This document shows, piece after piece, positions 25,270-34,814 of a DNA stretch of 64,000 nucleotides. A program made the position numbers and the translations under genes. Each line of letters opens with the position of its first letter. Positions within the stretch are counted from its first letter, which is position 1. The notes below the pieces were generated by a model. It was not told where the DNA came from and searched no databases. It saw only the letters and a program-made list of their open reading frames with translations. The stretch is from Amycolatopsis alkalitolerans. Its GTDB lineage: Bacteria; Actinomycetota; Actinomycetes; Mycobacteriales; Pseudonocardiaceae. Location of the stretch: contig NZ_VDFW01000028.1 of NCBI RefSeq assembly GCF_006152065.1, positions 1 to 64,000 of the forward strand, in the 5' to 3' direction.

Positions 25270-27372
25270 GTGCAGCTTTCCCGTAACCTCCCCCGATTTG
25301 TCGGTTCCTGCGCGATCGCGGGTGTCCTGGTCGCCGGGGTCCTGGCGCCGGTGGCGATGGGCGCGGGCGTCCTGTCGAACCAGGTGAGCGATTCGGTCGA
25401 CGGGATCTCGGCCAGCCTGACCGCGAGCCAGCAGCCCCTGGTCACCACGGTCACCGACCGCGACGGCAACCCGATCGCGACGCTGTTCGACCAGTACCGG
25501 ATCCCCGTCACCTACAACCAGATCGCGCCCACGATGACCGCCGCGATCGTGGGGATCGAGGACCGCCGGTTCTGGTCCGAAGGCGGGGTCGACCCGAAGG
25601 GCATGGTGCGCGCGGCGCTGCACGACAGCTCCGGCGGTGCCACCCAGGGCGCGTCGACGATCACCCAGCAGTACGTCAAGAACTACCTGATCAACGTCGT
25701 GGACCGGACCGACAAGGCGGCCCAGTACGCCGACCGCGCCGACACGATCGCCCGCAAGCTGCGCGAGGCGAAGATCGCGGTGCAGCTGGGCCAGACCCAG
25801 TCCAAACAGGACATCCTCACCGGGTACCTGAACGTGGTCGAGTTCGCCGGGAACATCTACGGGATCGGGGCCGCCGCGCAGGCGTACTTCCACACCACGC
25901 CGGACAAGCTCAACGTGCAGCAGGCGGCGCTGCTGGCCGGCATGGTGAACAACCCGAACCTGTACAACCCGTACACGCATCCGGAGCAGGCGCTGCAGCG
26001 GCGGAACACGGTGATCGACGCGATGGTCACCAACCGGACGCTCGCCGCCAAGGACGCCGAGGCCGCCAAGGCGAGCCCGCTCGGCGTGATCGACAATGGT
26101 CCGGACATCCCGCCGAGCACCTGCATGGGCGCCCCCGCGGACGCGGGCTTCTTCTGCTCGTACGCGGAAGGCTACCTGCAGCAGGCCGGGTTCACCGCGG
26201 ACCAGCTGGCCACCGGCGGCTACACGATCAGGACCACGATGGACCCGGTGGTGAGCCAGACCGTCAAGAACGCGGTCGACGCCAACGTGCCGACCACCCA
26301 GGACGGCGTCGCGAACACGTTCGCGGTCATCTCACCGGGGCAGGACACCCACGAGGTGCTCGCCATGGTCGCGAACCGCAACCTCGGCACCGATCCGGCG
26401 CAGGGCGAGACCTCGACGGACATCGTCTCGCATCCCAGCAACGTGTTCGGCGCGGGTTCGTCCTTCAAGATCTTCACGTCGGCGGCCGCGATGGAGGCCG
26501 GGAAGGCCGGGCTCAACACTCCCCTGCCGAACCAGGGCGGCCACTGCTTCGTCCAGCCCGGGGCGAACAAGTACACCCCGCCCTACTGCATCCAGAACGA
26601 CGGGCTCCACTACCCCGACCCGATCTCCCTGCGCGATGGCCTGGCCACGTCGCCGAACGTCGCCTTCGTCGGGCTGGAGCAGGAGGTCGGCATGGCGGCG
26701 GTGCTCGACATGGCGCGGCGGCTCGGCCTGCGCAACACGCTGACCACCAACGACGCGGGCGCCACCCCCGATCCGAGCTCGTCGAACCCCCAGTACAGCG
26801 AGCCGCAGTCGCAGTACTTCCAGAACAAGCTGTCGTTCACCCTCGGCAACAGCCCGGTGAGCACGCTGGAGATGGCGAACGTGCCCGCGACGCTGATGAG
26901 CGCGGGCAAGTGGTGCCCACCCAACCCGATCCTGTCGGTCACCGACCGGTTCGGGAAACCGGTGCCGGTCAAGCAGCAGCCGTGCGAGCAGGTGGTGCCG
27001 CCCGGCCTGGCGAACACCCTCATGGCCGGACTGAGCCAGGACACCGTCAGCGGTACCTCAGCCCAGGCGGCCCACGCGGCGGGCTGGACCCACCCCGACA
27101 TCGGCAAGACCGGGACCACGCAGGAGAGCGAGTCCGTCGCGTTCGTCGGCGGGGTCGACAACTACGCCGTGTCGTCCATGGTCTTCGCCGACGGCCGTCA
27201 TCCCGAGGAGATCTGCCCGGGCACCCCGGTGCACCTGGGCAGCTGCGGGCACGGCGCGTTCGGTGGCACGGTGGCGGCGCCGCCGTACTTCAGCGCGTTC
27301 AACCAGCTACTGGCCGGCAAACCGGACGTGCCGATCCCGGCGCCGGACCCGGCGTACCTCAACGCGCACTGA
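25270..27372 (+). CDS. Class A penicillin-binding protein (bifunctional)
   Basis: A 700-residue bifunctional peptidoglycan synthase. One membrane segment (about 12-34) is followed by a family-51 glycosyltransferase domain with catalytic Glu97 (EDRRFWSEGGVD) and QGASTITQQYVKNYL. The transpeptidase domain follows, with SSFK (397-400), SPN in the LATSPNVAF stretch and KTGTT near the C-terminus. It builds cell-wall glycan strands and cross-links them outside the membrane. It starts at GTG 25270, about 125 bases from the divergent sthA gene, and its last 14 bases overlap the convergent phosphodiester glycosidase gene. Confidence 0.96.
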   Translation: MQLSRNLPRFVGSCAIAGVLVAGVLAPVAMGAGVLSNQVSDSVDGISASLTASQQPLVTTVTDRDGNPIATLFDQYRIPVTYNQIAPTMTAAIVGIEDRRFWSEGGVDPKGMVRAALHDSSGGATQGASTITQQYVKNYLINVVDRTDKAAQYADRADTIARKLREAKIAVQLGQTQSKQDILTGYLNVVEFAGNIYGIGAAAQAYFHTTPDKLNVQQAALLAGMVNNPNLYNPYTHPEQALQRRNTVIDAMVTNRTLAAKDAEAAKASPLGVIDNGPDIPPSTCMGAPADAGFFCSYAEGYLQQAGFTADQLATGGYTIRTTMDPVVSQTVKNAVDANVPTTQDGVANTFAVISPGQDTHEVLAMVANRNLGTDPAQGETSTDIVSHPSNVFGAGSSFKIFTSAAAMEAGKAGLNTPLPNQGGHCFVQPGANKYTPPYCIQNDGLHYPDPISLRDGLATSPNVAFVGLEQEVGMAAVLDMARRLGLRNTLTTNDAGATPDPSSSNPQYSEPQSQYFQNKLSFTLGNSPVSTLEMANVPATLMSAGKWCPPNPILSVTDRFGKPVPVKQQPCEQVVPPGLANTLMAGLSQDTVSGTSAQAAHAAGWTHPDIGKTGTTQESESVAFVGGVDNYAVSSMVFADGRHPEEICPGTPVHLGSCGHGAFGGTVAAPPYFSAFNQLLAGKPDVPIPAPDPAYLNAH

Positions 27373-28540
27373 ACACGCCGATCCCGTTCGCCACCGCGCG
27401 TTCCGTGCCGTCGGACGGGATGTTGCGCACCGTCGCCGCCTGACCGTGCCCGCCGACGGCCATCGTGGTCGAGCCGCCGCCGTCGAGGTTCACCCCGACT
27501 GCGGCGCCGGCGGAGTGCAGCAGATCCGCGAGCTCGGCGACGCTCATACCGGAGCTCGCCGCGCTGCGGCCGTCGACCGTGAGCAGGTATGCGGTGCGGC
27601 CGTCCGCGCTGGCGCCCGCCGCCGTGCGCGGCGCGAGGGTGGCGGCGTCCAGACCGGGCACCGGCTGCCCGCCGGAGAGGATCGGGAACCCGCCGACGGC
27701 GAACTCGAACGGCGGCACGTTCCGCGCGCTCAGCCGCCCGCCGACCACGACGTGATCACCGGGCGCCAGCCGCTCCAACTCGTCCGCGCCCTGCTCGCGG
27801 CCGACCAGGACCACGGTGCCCTCCGGGATCGGGCCCGCGCCCAGCGTCTCCGATTCCGACGTCACAACCCCGTGCCGTACCACGACTTCCTCGACCTGCG
27901 TCGTGCATCCCGCGGACCGGTTCGTATCGGTGCCGCACGCCGCGCGGGCCCGCGAGACCTCGCCCCAGTCGTGCGTGTACTCGCCGATCCCGCCGACCGG
28001 GATGGCGTACTGGTTGAGCCCCTCGAGCTCGAAGGTCCCCTTCGACGACACGACCGCACCGTGCAGGTCCACACTGGACACTCGGGCGCGCTGGTCCTCG
28101 CCGAGCCCGAACACGATCTTGGTGGTGGCTCCGGGCGGCATCGCGGGCCCGAACCGCTGGCCGTCCGGCACGGCGAACTTCAGATCCTGGCCGCCGGCGA
28201 TCTCCGGGCCGACCGACGAACCCGTGGCCGGCACCCCGGCGTGGGTCTCGCTGATGTTGAAGAAGTCGCCGTTCGTGCCCGCCACGGCGTGCTGGGCGGT
28301 GGCCATCTCCGCCACTCCCTCCCGTTCGGCCACGTCAGCTGGATGCAGCAGGTCAAGCCGCGCCGTCCGCAGGTCCACGGTCACGAGATAGGCCGTGACC
28401 GGTCCATGTGCGGTGGACACGGTGAAAGTCCGGTAGCCGACCCCGGGCGCGACGAGGTCGTCGGCCGAGGCGGCGGGAGCGGCAACGGAAACCAGTGCGG
28501 CCGCGGCGAGCGCGGCGGCCGTGCGGGCGATGGTCTTCAC
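27359..28540 (-). CDS. Secreted phosphodiester glycosidase family protein
   Basis: A 393-residue exported protein. A clear signal peptide (about 1-26, ending ASADD) is followed by a NAGPA-type phosphodiester glycosidase domain, with AVAGTNGDFFN around 90-100 and the C-terminal VNLDGGGSTTMAVGG plus NGIGVF. The family removes N-acetylglucosamine from phosphodiesters, and bacterial members are thought to act on wall polymers or exopolysaccharide. It overlaps the class A PBP gene tail-to-tail by 14 bp. Confidence 0.92.
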   Translation of the reverse strand: MKTIARTAAALAAAALVSVAAPAASADDLVAPGVGYRTFTVSTAHGPVTAYLVTVDLRTARLDLLHPADVAEREGVAEMATAQHAVAGTNGDFFNISETHAGVPATGSSVGPEIAGGQDLKFAVPDGQRFGPAMPPGATTKIVFGLGEDQRARVSSVDLHGAVVSSKGTFELEGLNQYAIPVGGIGEYTHDWGEVSRARAACGTDTNRSAGCTTQVEEVVVRHGVVTSESETLGAGPIPEGTVVLVGREQGADELERLAPGDHVVVGGRLSARNVPPFEFAVGGFPILSGGQPVPGLDAATLAPRTAAGASADGRTAYLLTVDGRSAASSGMSVAELADLLHSAGAAVGVNLDGGGSTTMAVGGHGQAATVRNIPSDGTERAVANGIGVFSAR

Positions 28541-28573
28541 CGCCCCACCCGATCATGCGTGCGTGAACGGCGG

Positions 28574-28978
28574 TCAGACCTTGCTGATCCGGGCGATGAA
28601 CGCGTCGATGTCGAGCAGTTCGCTCTCGGTGCCGGGCGCGACGACCTGGCAGGTCGCGTCGACGAACTTCTCGACGTCGCGGCGGCGCATCTCGACGACG
28701 GCGTACCCGTCCGGTGATTCGAGTTCGATCACCAGCAGGTCCCTTTCGAACGCCAGATCCGGGCGAACGCGCACGTCACCGAGCCCGGCGGGTTCGACGA
28801 GGCCCTCGATGAGCAGATCCCGGCCGAAGGACCACTCGATCCACCGGCCGCGGTCGGTCCGGAACGCCAGCATCACGACATACGGGTCGCCCGCGATGTA
28901 GGACCAGCGGGAGAACACCGGGGTACCACATCCGTTGAGGGTCACGAACTGATGCTGTTCCACGACGTCGGTGCGCAC
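28574..28978 (-). CDS. SsgA-like sporulation/cell-division regulator
   Basis: A 134-residue SsgA/SALP family protein, found only in morphologically complex actinomycetes. In Streptomyces such proteins recruit FtsZ or mark sites of septation and wall remodelling. Matching phrases are PVFSRWSYIAGDPYVVMLAF, WIEWSFGRDLLIEGL and YAVVEMRRRDVEKFVDAT. The start is the GTG at 28978, with GGAGG six to seven bases upstream. It is divergent from the YibE/F-like gene. Its presence supports a sporulating or mycelial host. Confidence 0.93.
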   Translation of the reverse strand: MRTDVVEQHQFVTLNGCGTPVFSRWSYIAGDPYVVMLAFRTDRGRWIEWSFGRDLLIEGLVEPAGLGDVRVRPDLAFERDLLVIELESPDGYAVVEMRRRDVEKFVDATCQVVAPGTESELLDIDAFIARISKV

Positions 28979-29099
28979 AGCGGTCCTCCGTTCACCAGGT
29001 CTGTCAGGGAGGAGACGCCGGAGAAACCCGGACGTTACGCGGCATCCGGTCACGAATTCGCCACGCGCCGCACCCGGGCGCACCACGCCCGCCGGCGCT

Positions 29100-30506
29100 G
29101 TGCACGATAACGCGGTGGCAAGTGACGACATCGCCGAGGCCGAGACCGGCCCCATCCGCCGCATCACCGGTGAGCCGCCACGAGTCCCCCGCCGGGAACC
29201 GGCCAAACCGCCCGCCCGCCGCCGCGCCCCGGCCACCGGGCACGGGCATGGACATGGCCACGGCCCGGCGGCGCCCGCGTCGCGCCGGGTGCGCCGGCTG
29301 CTGGCCTGGCTGCTCATCCCGATCGCGGCCGCCGCGGTCGCCGGGATGATCGTGCTGTACCCGTGGGGGAAGGCGAAACCGGCCGGCGCCTACGAGCAGG
29401 GCGTGCCCGTGCGGGGCACCATCGTCACGGCACTGAGCGGGCCGTGTCTGGCGCCCGGCCAGGTCCAGGTCGGCTCCGAACCCCAGCCAGGCCAGAAGCC
29501 GTGCCTGACCACGGACGTCCAGCTCACCGACGGTGCCGCCGCCGGGACCAGCATCAAGCTCATCGTCCCGATCGAGCCCAGCACGCCGCGGTTCAGCGCC
29601 GGCGACAAGGTGGTCTTGTCCTACAACGGCGGCGACGCGAAGGACCCGAGTTCGTACCAGATCGTCGACTTCCAGCGTGGCGTGCCGCTGGTGCTGCTGG
29701 CCGCGCTGTTCGCCGTCGCCGTGGTCGTGCTCGGGCGCTGGCAGGGCGTGGCCGCGCTCGGCGCGCTGGTGATGAGCTTCGTCGTACTCGTGCTCTTCGT
29801 CCTGCCTTCGATCCTCGCCGGGGAGAACCCGCTGCTGGTCGCGATCGTCGGCGCGGGCGTGATCATGTTCGTGGCGTTGTACGTGACACACGGGCTCTCG
29901 GCGAGAACCTCGGTCGCGGTACTCGGCACGATGGCCAGCCTCGCGCTCATCGGCGTCCTGTCGGTGATCTTCTCCGTGGCGGCCTCGCTGACCGGGCTCG
30001 ACGACGAGACGTCCACGCTCATCGGCACGCTCGGGCACGGGATCGACGCGCGCGGCCTGCTGCTCGCCGGGATCGTGATCGGCGCGCTCGGCGTACTCGA
30101 CGACGTGACGGTGACGCAGACGAGCGCCGTATGGGAACTGCGCCGCGCCAACCCGGACCTCGGCTGGCGCGAGCTGTACCGGTCGGCCCTGCGGATCGGC
30201 CGTGACCACGTGGGCTCGGCGGTGAACACCCTCGTCATGGCGTATGCGGGCGCCGCGCTGCCGGTGATGCTCTACTCGTCGCTGTCCGGGGTCGGGCTGG
30301 GCGCCATCCTCAGCTCACAGGATGTCGCCGAGGAGATCGTCCGCACGCTCGCCGGCAGTGTCGGGATCGTCGCCGCCGTCCCGGTCACCACGGTGCTGGC
30401 CGCGCTCATCGCGAGCCGCGAAACCGTTCCCAGGGACCACAACAGTCACAGAAGTAAACACAAGCCACAGGTCAAGGCCCCGGTTTCGTCGCGACAGGAA
30501 GCGTGA
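29100..30506 (+). CDS. YibE/F-like multispanning membrane protein
   Basis: About 468 residues. A polar N-terminal region with a His/Gly run (GHGHGHGHG) precedes the first transmembrane helix (about residues 67-87). A soluble extracytoplasmic part (about 95-200) follows, then seven or so helices with the YibE/F phrases GVPLVLLAALFAVAVVVLGR, YVTHGLSARTSVAVLGT and GALGVLDDVTVTQTSAVWEL. The function of the family is unknown; transport has been suggested. The start is uncertain: GTG 29100 is used, and GTG 29115 is equally possible. It is divergent from the SsgA-like gene. Confidence 0.88.
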   Translation: MHDNAVASDDIAEAETGPIRRITGEPPRVPRREPAKPPARRRAPATGHGHGHGHGPAAPASRRVRRLLAWLLIPIAAAAVAGMIVLYPWGKAKPAGAYEQGVPVRGTIVTALSGPCLAPGQVQVGSEPQPGQKPCLTTDVQLTDGAAAGTSIKLIVPIEPSTPRFSAGDKVVLSYNGGDAKDPSSYQIVDFQRGVPLVLLAALFAVAVVVLGRWQGVAALGALVMSFVVLVLFVLPSILAGENPLLVAIVGAGVIMFVALYVTHGLSARTSVAVLGTMASLALIGVLSVIFSVAASLTGLDDETSTLIGTLGHGIDARGLLLAGIVIGALGVLDDVTVTQTSAVWELRRANPDLGWRELYRSALRIGRDHVGSAVNTLVMAYAGAALPVMLYSSLSGVGLGAILSSQDVAEEIVRTLAGSVGIVAAVPVTTVLAALIASRETVPRDHNSHRSKHKPQVKAPVSSRQEA

Positions 30507-30544
30507 GGTACGAAGTCCGGCAAGCGAACAAGAGGGGTGTCGCG

Positions 30545-30832
30545 ATGGATCTCGCACTGCCGCGCCGCCTGTCCCGCTTCGCCCGGACCACGTTCAAGGC
30601 CGTGCAGAGCCTGCCGCGGCTGACGACCGTGCTGACCGAGCTGCGGGACGCGGTGAAGCAGCTCGAACGGCTCGCCACCTTCGCCGCCGAGGAGCTGACG
30701 GAGGTCGTGTACCAGCTGGAACGGGTCCGCGAACAGCTCGCCGAGATCGAGCGCCGGATGCCCGGCGCCGCGGGCTCCCGCAACGGGGAGGTCACCCGGA
30801 CCGGGCCTCGCCGGTCCGCCTCGCCTGAGTGA
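30545..30832 (+). CDS. Small coiled-coil protein
   Basis: A 95-residue hypothetical protein. A basic N-terminus (LPRRLSRFARTTFKAVQSL) is followed by a heptad-like helix (about 25-75, LTELRDAVKQLERLATFAAE and LTEVVYQLERVREQLAEIE). The ATG has GAGGGG eight bases upstream. It sits 38 bases after the YibE/F-like gene and may share its transcript. No family was recognised. A membrane-proximal or wall-assembly scaffold is conceivable from the amphipathic start, but this is speculation. Confidence 0.7.
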   Translation: MDLALPRRLSRFARTTFKAVQSLPRLTTVLTELRDAVKQLERLATFAAEELTEVVYQLERVREQLAEIERRMPGAAGSRNGEVTRTGPRRSASPE

Positions 30833-30853
30833 CGATTTCCGCGACACCGCGGC

Positions 30854-31498
30854 TCAGTCGAGGTGCGCGACGAACCGGCTGACCGCGTCCATGGTGAACC
30901 GCTGGGCGAGCCGGCCGGCCGGCGCGGCGGCGGCGAGCCGGTAGAGCGGCCGGTCGGCGGCGGCGTCCCCGCGGGCTTCGGACTTCAGCTGCGACACCAG
31001 CAGTTCGGAGAAGACCATGCCGTTGGCCTCGATGTTGTTCATCAGCGCGTTCGCCAGCCTGCGCAGGGCGAGCACGTTCAGCTCGCGCCCGCCCGTCCCG
31101 GCGTATACCGCGAGGTCGATCTTCGCCGTCTTGCCGCGCCGGCCGGAGTTGAGCATGAGGCTCACCGTGCGCATCCCCCGCACGTCGGTCACCAGCAGGT
31201 CGATCCGGCTCGCCTCGACGATGTCGACGCGCCGCGTCCGCCAGGTGCGCACCAGCACCGCGGAGCCCTCGAGCCAGAGCCGCCGCCGTGCCGCGAAGAT
31301 CACCACGTACAGCAACGGCACCGCGACCACGGCCGCGACGATCAGGCCGGTGAGCTGACCGCCGATCAGCCCGCCGATCCCGCCGAACGCCGCCGCGAAC
31401 ACCACCGCGCCGATCAGGCCGGACAGCAGCCGCCGCCGGCGGGCCGCCGGATCCTCCTGATGCAGCGGCAGGCGTTCCGGTTCCTTCGGTTCGTTCAC
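30854..31498 (-). CDS. Membrane protein with PH-like domain, function unknown
   Basis: About 214 residues. Two hydrophobic segments (about 25-48 and 52-70) form a hairpin. A soluble domain (about 72-210) then resembles bacterial PH-like folds, with RRRLWLEGSAVLVRTW and a run of short beta strands. No catalytic motif is visible. The GTG start overlaps the MBL-hydrolase stop as GTGA, so translation is coupled. Function is unknown. Confidence 0.75.
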   Translation of the reverse strand: MNEPKEPERLPLHQEDPAARRRRLLSGLIGAVVFAAAFGGIGGLIGGQLTGLIVAAVVAVPLLYVVIFAARRRLWLEGSAVLVRTWRTRRVDIVEASRIDLLVTDVRGMRTVSLMLNSGRRGKTAKIDLAVYAGTGGRELNVLALRRLANALMNNIEANGMVFSELLVSQLKSEARGDAAADRPLYRLAAAAPAGRLAQRFTMDAVSRFVAHLD

Positions 31499-32061
31499 CG
31501 GGCCACCGCCTGTCCGGACAGGAACGCCCGCTCACGCCCGATCGTCGTCGCGTTCCCGTGACCGGGCAGGACCACGGTGTCGTCCGGCAGCGGCAGCAGC
31601 TTGTCGCGCACCGAAGCGGCGAGCGTCTCCCGGTCGCCCCGGCCGACGGAGCCGGCGAACACCGTGTCACCGGTGAGCACCACGCGGCCCCCCTCGTGGG
31701 TGTCCAGACGGAAGATCATCGAGCCCGGGGTGTGACCGGGGGTGTGCCAGGCGTGGACCGCAAGGCCGGCGAGTTCGAGCGTCGTCTCGGCAAGATCACA
31801 AGTGGATATCGGGACGAGATCCCGGTCGCCCGGATGCAGCCACACCGGCAGCCCGAACGTGCCCGCGGATTCGGCATGGTCGGCGTGCCCGTGCGTCACG
31901 AGCACCGCGACAGGTGTCAAATCGTGCTCCCCCAAGGCTTTCTCCACGCCCGCGAGCGCGTCCTGGCCCGGGTCCACGATGATGCAGCGGCTACCGGCCG
32001 CGGGTGCGAGCAGGTAACAGTTCGCCCGTAATACGCCGGCGGCGAATCCGACGACGAGCAC
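31495..32061 (-). CDS. MBL-fold metallo-hydrolase (glyoxalase II-like)
   Basis: A 188-residue metallo-beta-lactamase-fold hydrolase with the metal-binding motif THGHADH (56-62), further ligands in HTPGHTPGSM and LTGDTVFAG, and a final VLPGHG. It matches the small actinobacterial hydroxyacylglutathione-hydrolase-like group, which acts on thioesters of unknown nature. The GTG at 32061 is chosen for GGAGGTGG six bases upstream and because homologues begin VLVVGF. It overlaps the next gene by four bases. Confidence 0.9.
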   Translation of the reverse strand: MLVVGFAAGVLRANCYLLAPAAGSRCIIVDPGQDALAGVEKALGEHDLTPVAVLVTHGHADHAESAGTFGLPVWLHPGDRDLVPISTCDLAETTLELAGLAVHAWHTPGHTPGSMIFRLDTHEGGRVVLTGDTVFAGSVGRGDRETLAASVRDKLLPLPDDTVVLPGHGNATTIGRERAFLSGQAVAR

Positions 32062-32185
32062 GAAACGCCACCTCCAGTCAGTCCGGGTGTTCACCCTAAC
32101 CGGCCCTGTACGGGGTTCTCACAGGCTGTGCCCATAGACTGCCGCCACCCGATCGGTGAAGTCGATACAGATTCTGGAGGGGCAG

Positions 32186-33049
32186 GTGGCGACCAACCAG
32201 CAACGCCGTGAGGCCGCGAAGCGCAAGCTCGAACGGCAGCTCGTCCGCCGCGCCGAGCGCGCCCGCCGGCGCAAGATCATCGGCGTGGGGGCGACCGTGG
32301 GCGTGGTGGTCGTGGTCGCGGGGCTGGTGGTCTTCTTCGCGACGAGGAGCAGCGGCGACAGCGCCAATTCGGCGGCCCCGCCGTCGAGCGCGCCGGAGAG
32401 CCCCCCGATCCAGATCCCGACCCAGCGGGTCAACGAGGTCAAGCGGCCGGCGCCGCTGCCGAACCCGACCACGTGCGACTACCCCGCGGCGTCCGACCAG
32501 CAGAGCGCCAAGAAGGCCACCGTCCCGGGCGGGAAGAACGTCCCGTCGGCCGGCACCGTGAACGTCACGCTGAAGAGCACCGCCGGCGACATCCCGCTGA
32601 CGCTCGACCGCGCGCTCGCCCCGTGCACCGTCAACAGCTTCCTGAGCCTGGTCAACCAGGGCTTCTACACCGGCACGTCATGCCACCGCCTCGGCACGCA
32701 AGGCCTGCAGATGCTGCAGTGCGGCGACCCGACCGGAACCGGCATGGGCGGGCCCGGTTACACCATCCCGGACGAGAACTTCCCGCAGCTGACCTACGGG
32801 CGCGGCATCCTCGCGATGGCGAAGACCTCGCAGCCCAACAGCGGCGGCAGCCAGTTCTTCATGGTGTACGGCGACGCGCAGCTCAGCCCGGACTACACGG
32901 TCTTCGGGTCCATTTCGGACGCCGGCCTGCAGGTGCTGGACAAGGTCGCCCGCGCCGGTATCGACCCGGCTTCCGCCGCGCAGAGCCAGGACGGCACCGG
33001 CACCCCCAAGATGGCGGTCAAGTTCACCGGCGCCACCGTCGCCGCCTGA
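32186..33049 (+). CDS. Membrane-anchored cyclophilin-type peptidyl-prolyl isomerase
   Basis: About 287 residues. A highly basic N-terminus is followed by one membrane helix (31-52), a Ser/Pro-rich linker and a cyclophilin domain (about 120-285). The domain has VNSFLSLVNQGFYTGTSCHR, GMGGPGYTIPDENF, GILAMAKTSQPNSGGSQFF and SPDYTVFGSI. It should catalyse proline isomerisation of exported proteins on the outer membrane face. The GTG start has GGAGGGG five bases upstream. A terminator hairpin follows the stop. Confidence 0.93.
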   Translation: MATNQQRREAAKRKLERQLVRRAERARRRKIIGVGATVGVVVVVAGLVVFFATRSSGDSANSAAPPSSAPESPPIQIPTQRVNEVKRPAPLPNPTTCDYPAASDQQSAKKATVPGGKNVPSAGTVNVTLKSTAGDIPLTLDRALAPCTVNSFLSLVNQGFYTGTSCHRLGTQGLQMLQCGDPTGTGMGGPGYTIPDENFPQLTYGRGILAMAKTSQPNSGGSQFFMVYGDAQLSPDYTVFGSISDAGLQVLDKVARAGIDPASAAQSQDGTGTPKMAVKFTGATVAA

Positions 33050-33070
33050 GGGATCACGCCGTTCTCGAGA

Positions 33071-33096
33071 CCCGGCGCGGTTTTTCCAGCGCCGGG
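33071..33096 (+). terminator. Terminator after cyclophilin gene
   Basis: CCCGGCGC (33071-33078) and GCGCCGGG (33089-33096) pair as an 8-bp stem. The ten-base loop carries five T residues. It starts 22 bases after the cyclophilin stop. Confidence 0.65.
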
Positions 33097-33233
33097 CTCC
33101 CGGCTGTCGTCCGCAGGAATTCAATTTCCGGAGGCGCACCGGCTCGCCTCGCGATTATTGAACAATGTTCGCGAATCGATTTCGCGTCACCGTCCCCACG
33201 AATCGCGTCTTGCTTTTCACCCATTCGAGTGTT

Positions 33234-33245
33234 GTGATCGATCAC
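33234..33245. promoter_or_regulatory. GTGATCGATCAC palindrome
   Basis: A perfect 12-bp palindrome lies 45 bases before the start of the secreted propeller gene. It looks like a regulator site. The half-site spacing is four bases, not the six of CRP-type sites, so the binding protein is not known. Confidence 0.4.
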
Positions 33246-33289
33246 CTGGCGTGGCGACAACGCCGCGCGATCACGCACAGGGAGCGGCC

Positions 33290-34648
33290 ATGGGTGGGTT
33301 CCGGTCACGACGGTCGGGTCGACGGCTTGCGACGACGGCGATGGCTGCGGCGTTCACCGTGGTGCTCGCCACTCCCGGCGCGGCAGGGGTGACGACCGGC
33401 TCGGGTGCCTTCTCCACCGGTCAACTGCAGGTCCAGACCGCGGGACAAACCGGATGCGGCACGAACCAGGCCGGGGAGCCCTCGATCCACGTCTCGCGGG
33501 CCGGGCTCGTCGGGATCAGCTCCGAAACCGGCCTCGGCGGGGGCAGCCAGTACTGGCGCGGCTCCAGCGCCGCCACCGCGTGCGGCCTCACCTATGCGGG
33601 ACAACCCAACGCGATCGGCGGGATCGGCCTGTCCGGCGGGGACACCGACACGGCATTCGCGCCGGTCAAATCGTCGTCCGGGACCTACCGGATGTATGTG
33701 GCGAGCCTGAATCTCGGCTCGGTCAACGTGGCGGTGTCCAACGACAACGGCGTGACCTTCAGCCAGATGCCCGTGCAGGCCGGGCTGCCGCTGGACGACC
33801 GCGAGTGGATCGCCGCCTACGGCGCGGACACCTCCCTGCTGAGCTATCACGACGTCGCCACCGACAACATCGACATCCTGCGCTCGGACAACGGCGGGCA
33901 GCTCTACACCCAGCTGGCCCGCGTCATCCCCGACACCGACTACAAGGCGACCAACAACGAACTCGGCAACCTGGTCATCGACCACCGCAACGCCTCCCCG
34001 GTCGCGGGCGGGTTCTGGGCCTATCAGTCGTTCGTGGCGCCCAGCACCGCCACCGGATCCGCCTACGACGAGGCGTTCGCCGGGGTGTCGGACGACGGCG
34101 GCAGCACCTGGGCCATCAAGCCGATCGGCTGTTCCACGAGCTTCGGCAAGAACGGCCTCGGCCACGTCTTCCCCAACGTTTCCGTCGCGCCCGACGGCAC
34201 GCTGTACTACGCCATGTCCAACGGCTCGGCGATCTACGTCGCCCGCAGCGGCGACCACGGCGACACCTGGACCTGTTCCGGGCCGGTGTCCACGACCAAG
34301 CAGGCCATCGAACCCTGGCTCGTGGCGACCAGCGCGGGTGTCGATCTGGTCTACTACGGCACGCCGGACGCGCGCACCTGGTACGTCTACTTCGCGCAGC
34401 ACACCAGCGGCGACCTCACCTCTTGGTCGACCAGGCAGGTCACGGCCGTGCACCAGGGCAGCGTCTGCGAGGGCGGTATCTCCTGCACCGGCGGCCGCCA
34501 GCTCTTCGACGACTTCGGGGTCGACACCGATCCCGCGGGCTACGCGCATATCGCCTACACCATGGACAGCCCCGCTCTCGGCGGCTCGAACAGCGCCACC
34601 GGCTACGCGGTCCAGACCGGCGGAACTCCTGTGGGCTATCCGAACTGA
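33290..34648 (+). CDS. Secreted sialidase-like (BNR/beta-propeller) protein
   Basis: A 452-residue exported protein. The signal peptide (about 1-33) has an Arg-rich N-region, RSRRSGRR. The rest shows repeated Asp-box-like turns such as SNDNGVTF, SDDGGSTW and SGDHGDTW, as in sialidases and other BNR propellers. The catalytic Arg triad and Tyr/Glu of true sialidases could not be traced, so glycosidase activity is not assured. GGGAG lies seven bases before the ATG. No neighbouring gene points to a substrate. Confidence 0.75.
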   Translation: MGGFRSRRSGRRLATTAMAAAFTVVLATPGAAGVTTGSGAFSTGQLQVQTAGQTGCGTNQAGEPSIHVSRAGLVGISSETGLGGGSQYWRGSSAATACGLTYAGQPNAIGGIGLSGGDTDTAFAPVKSSSGTYRMYVASLNLGSVNVAVSNDNGVTFSQMPVQAGLPLDDREWIAAYGADTSLLSYHDVATDNIDILRSDNGGQLYTQLARVIPDTDYKATNNELGNLVIDHRNASPVAGGFWAYQSFVAPSTATGSAYDEAFAGVSDDGGSTWAIKPIGCSTSFGKNGLGHVFPNVSVAPDGTLYYAMSNGSAIYVARSGDHGDTWTCSGPVSTTKQAIEPWLVATSAGVDLVYYGTPDARTWYVYFAQHTSGDLTSWSTRQVTAVHQGSVCEGGISCTGGRQLFDDFGVDTDPAGYAHIAYTMDSPALGGSNSATGYAVQTGGTPVGYPN

Positions 34649-34814
34649 GCCTGCTCGGCGATCGGGACCGCCCCGGCCACTGACCATTGTGGACGGTCCC
34701 ACCGGGCGCGGATAACGATCTAGGGAACTCCTGGCCGTCAGGGGTTTCCCCGCGGGCGCATCGGCGCGACCCTGGGTACCGGCACAGTTGCGGCGCGGGG
34801 CCAGAGGTGACGCT

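Noticed and set aside
33231-33248. CRP-type site (TGTGA-N6-TCACA) before the propeller gene
   Set aside because: The half sites are separated by four, not six, bases, so only a generic palindrome is reported.
34724-34750. ECF-type promoter (GGAAC ... GTT) before the envelope operon
   Set aside because: The spacing is about 15 bases, shorter than usual for SigE/SigH-type promoters, and no second site supports it.
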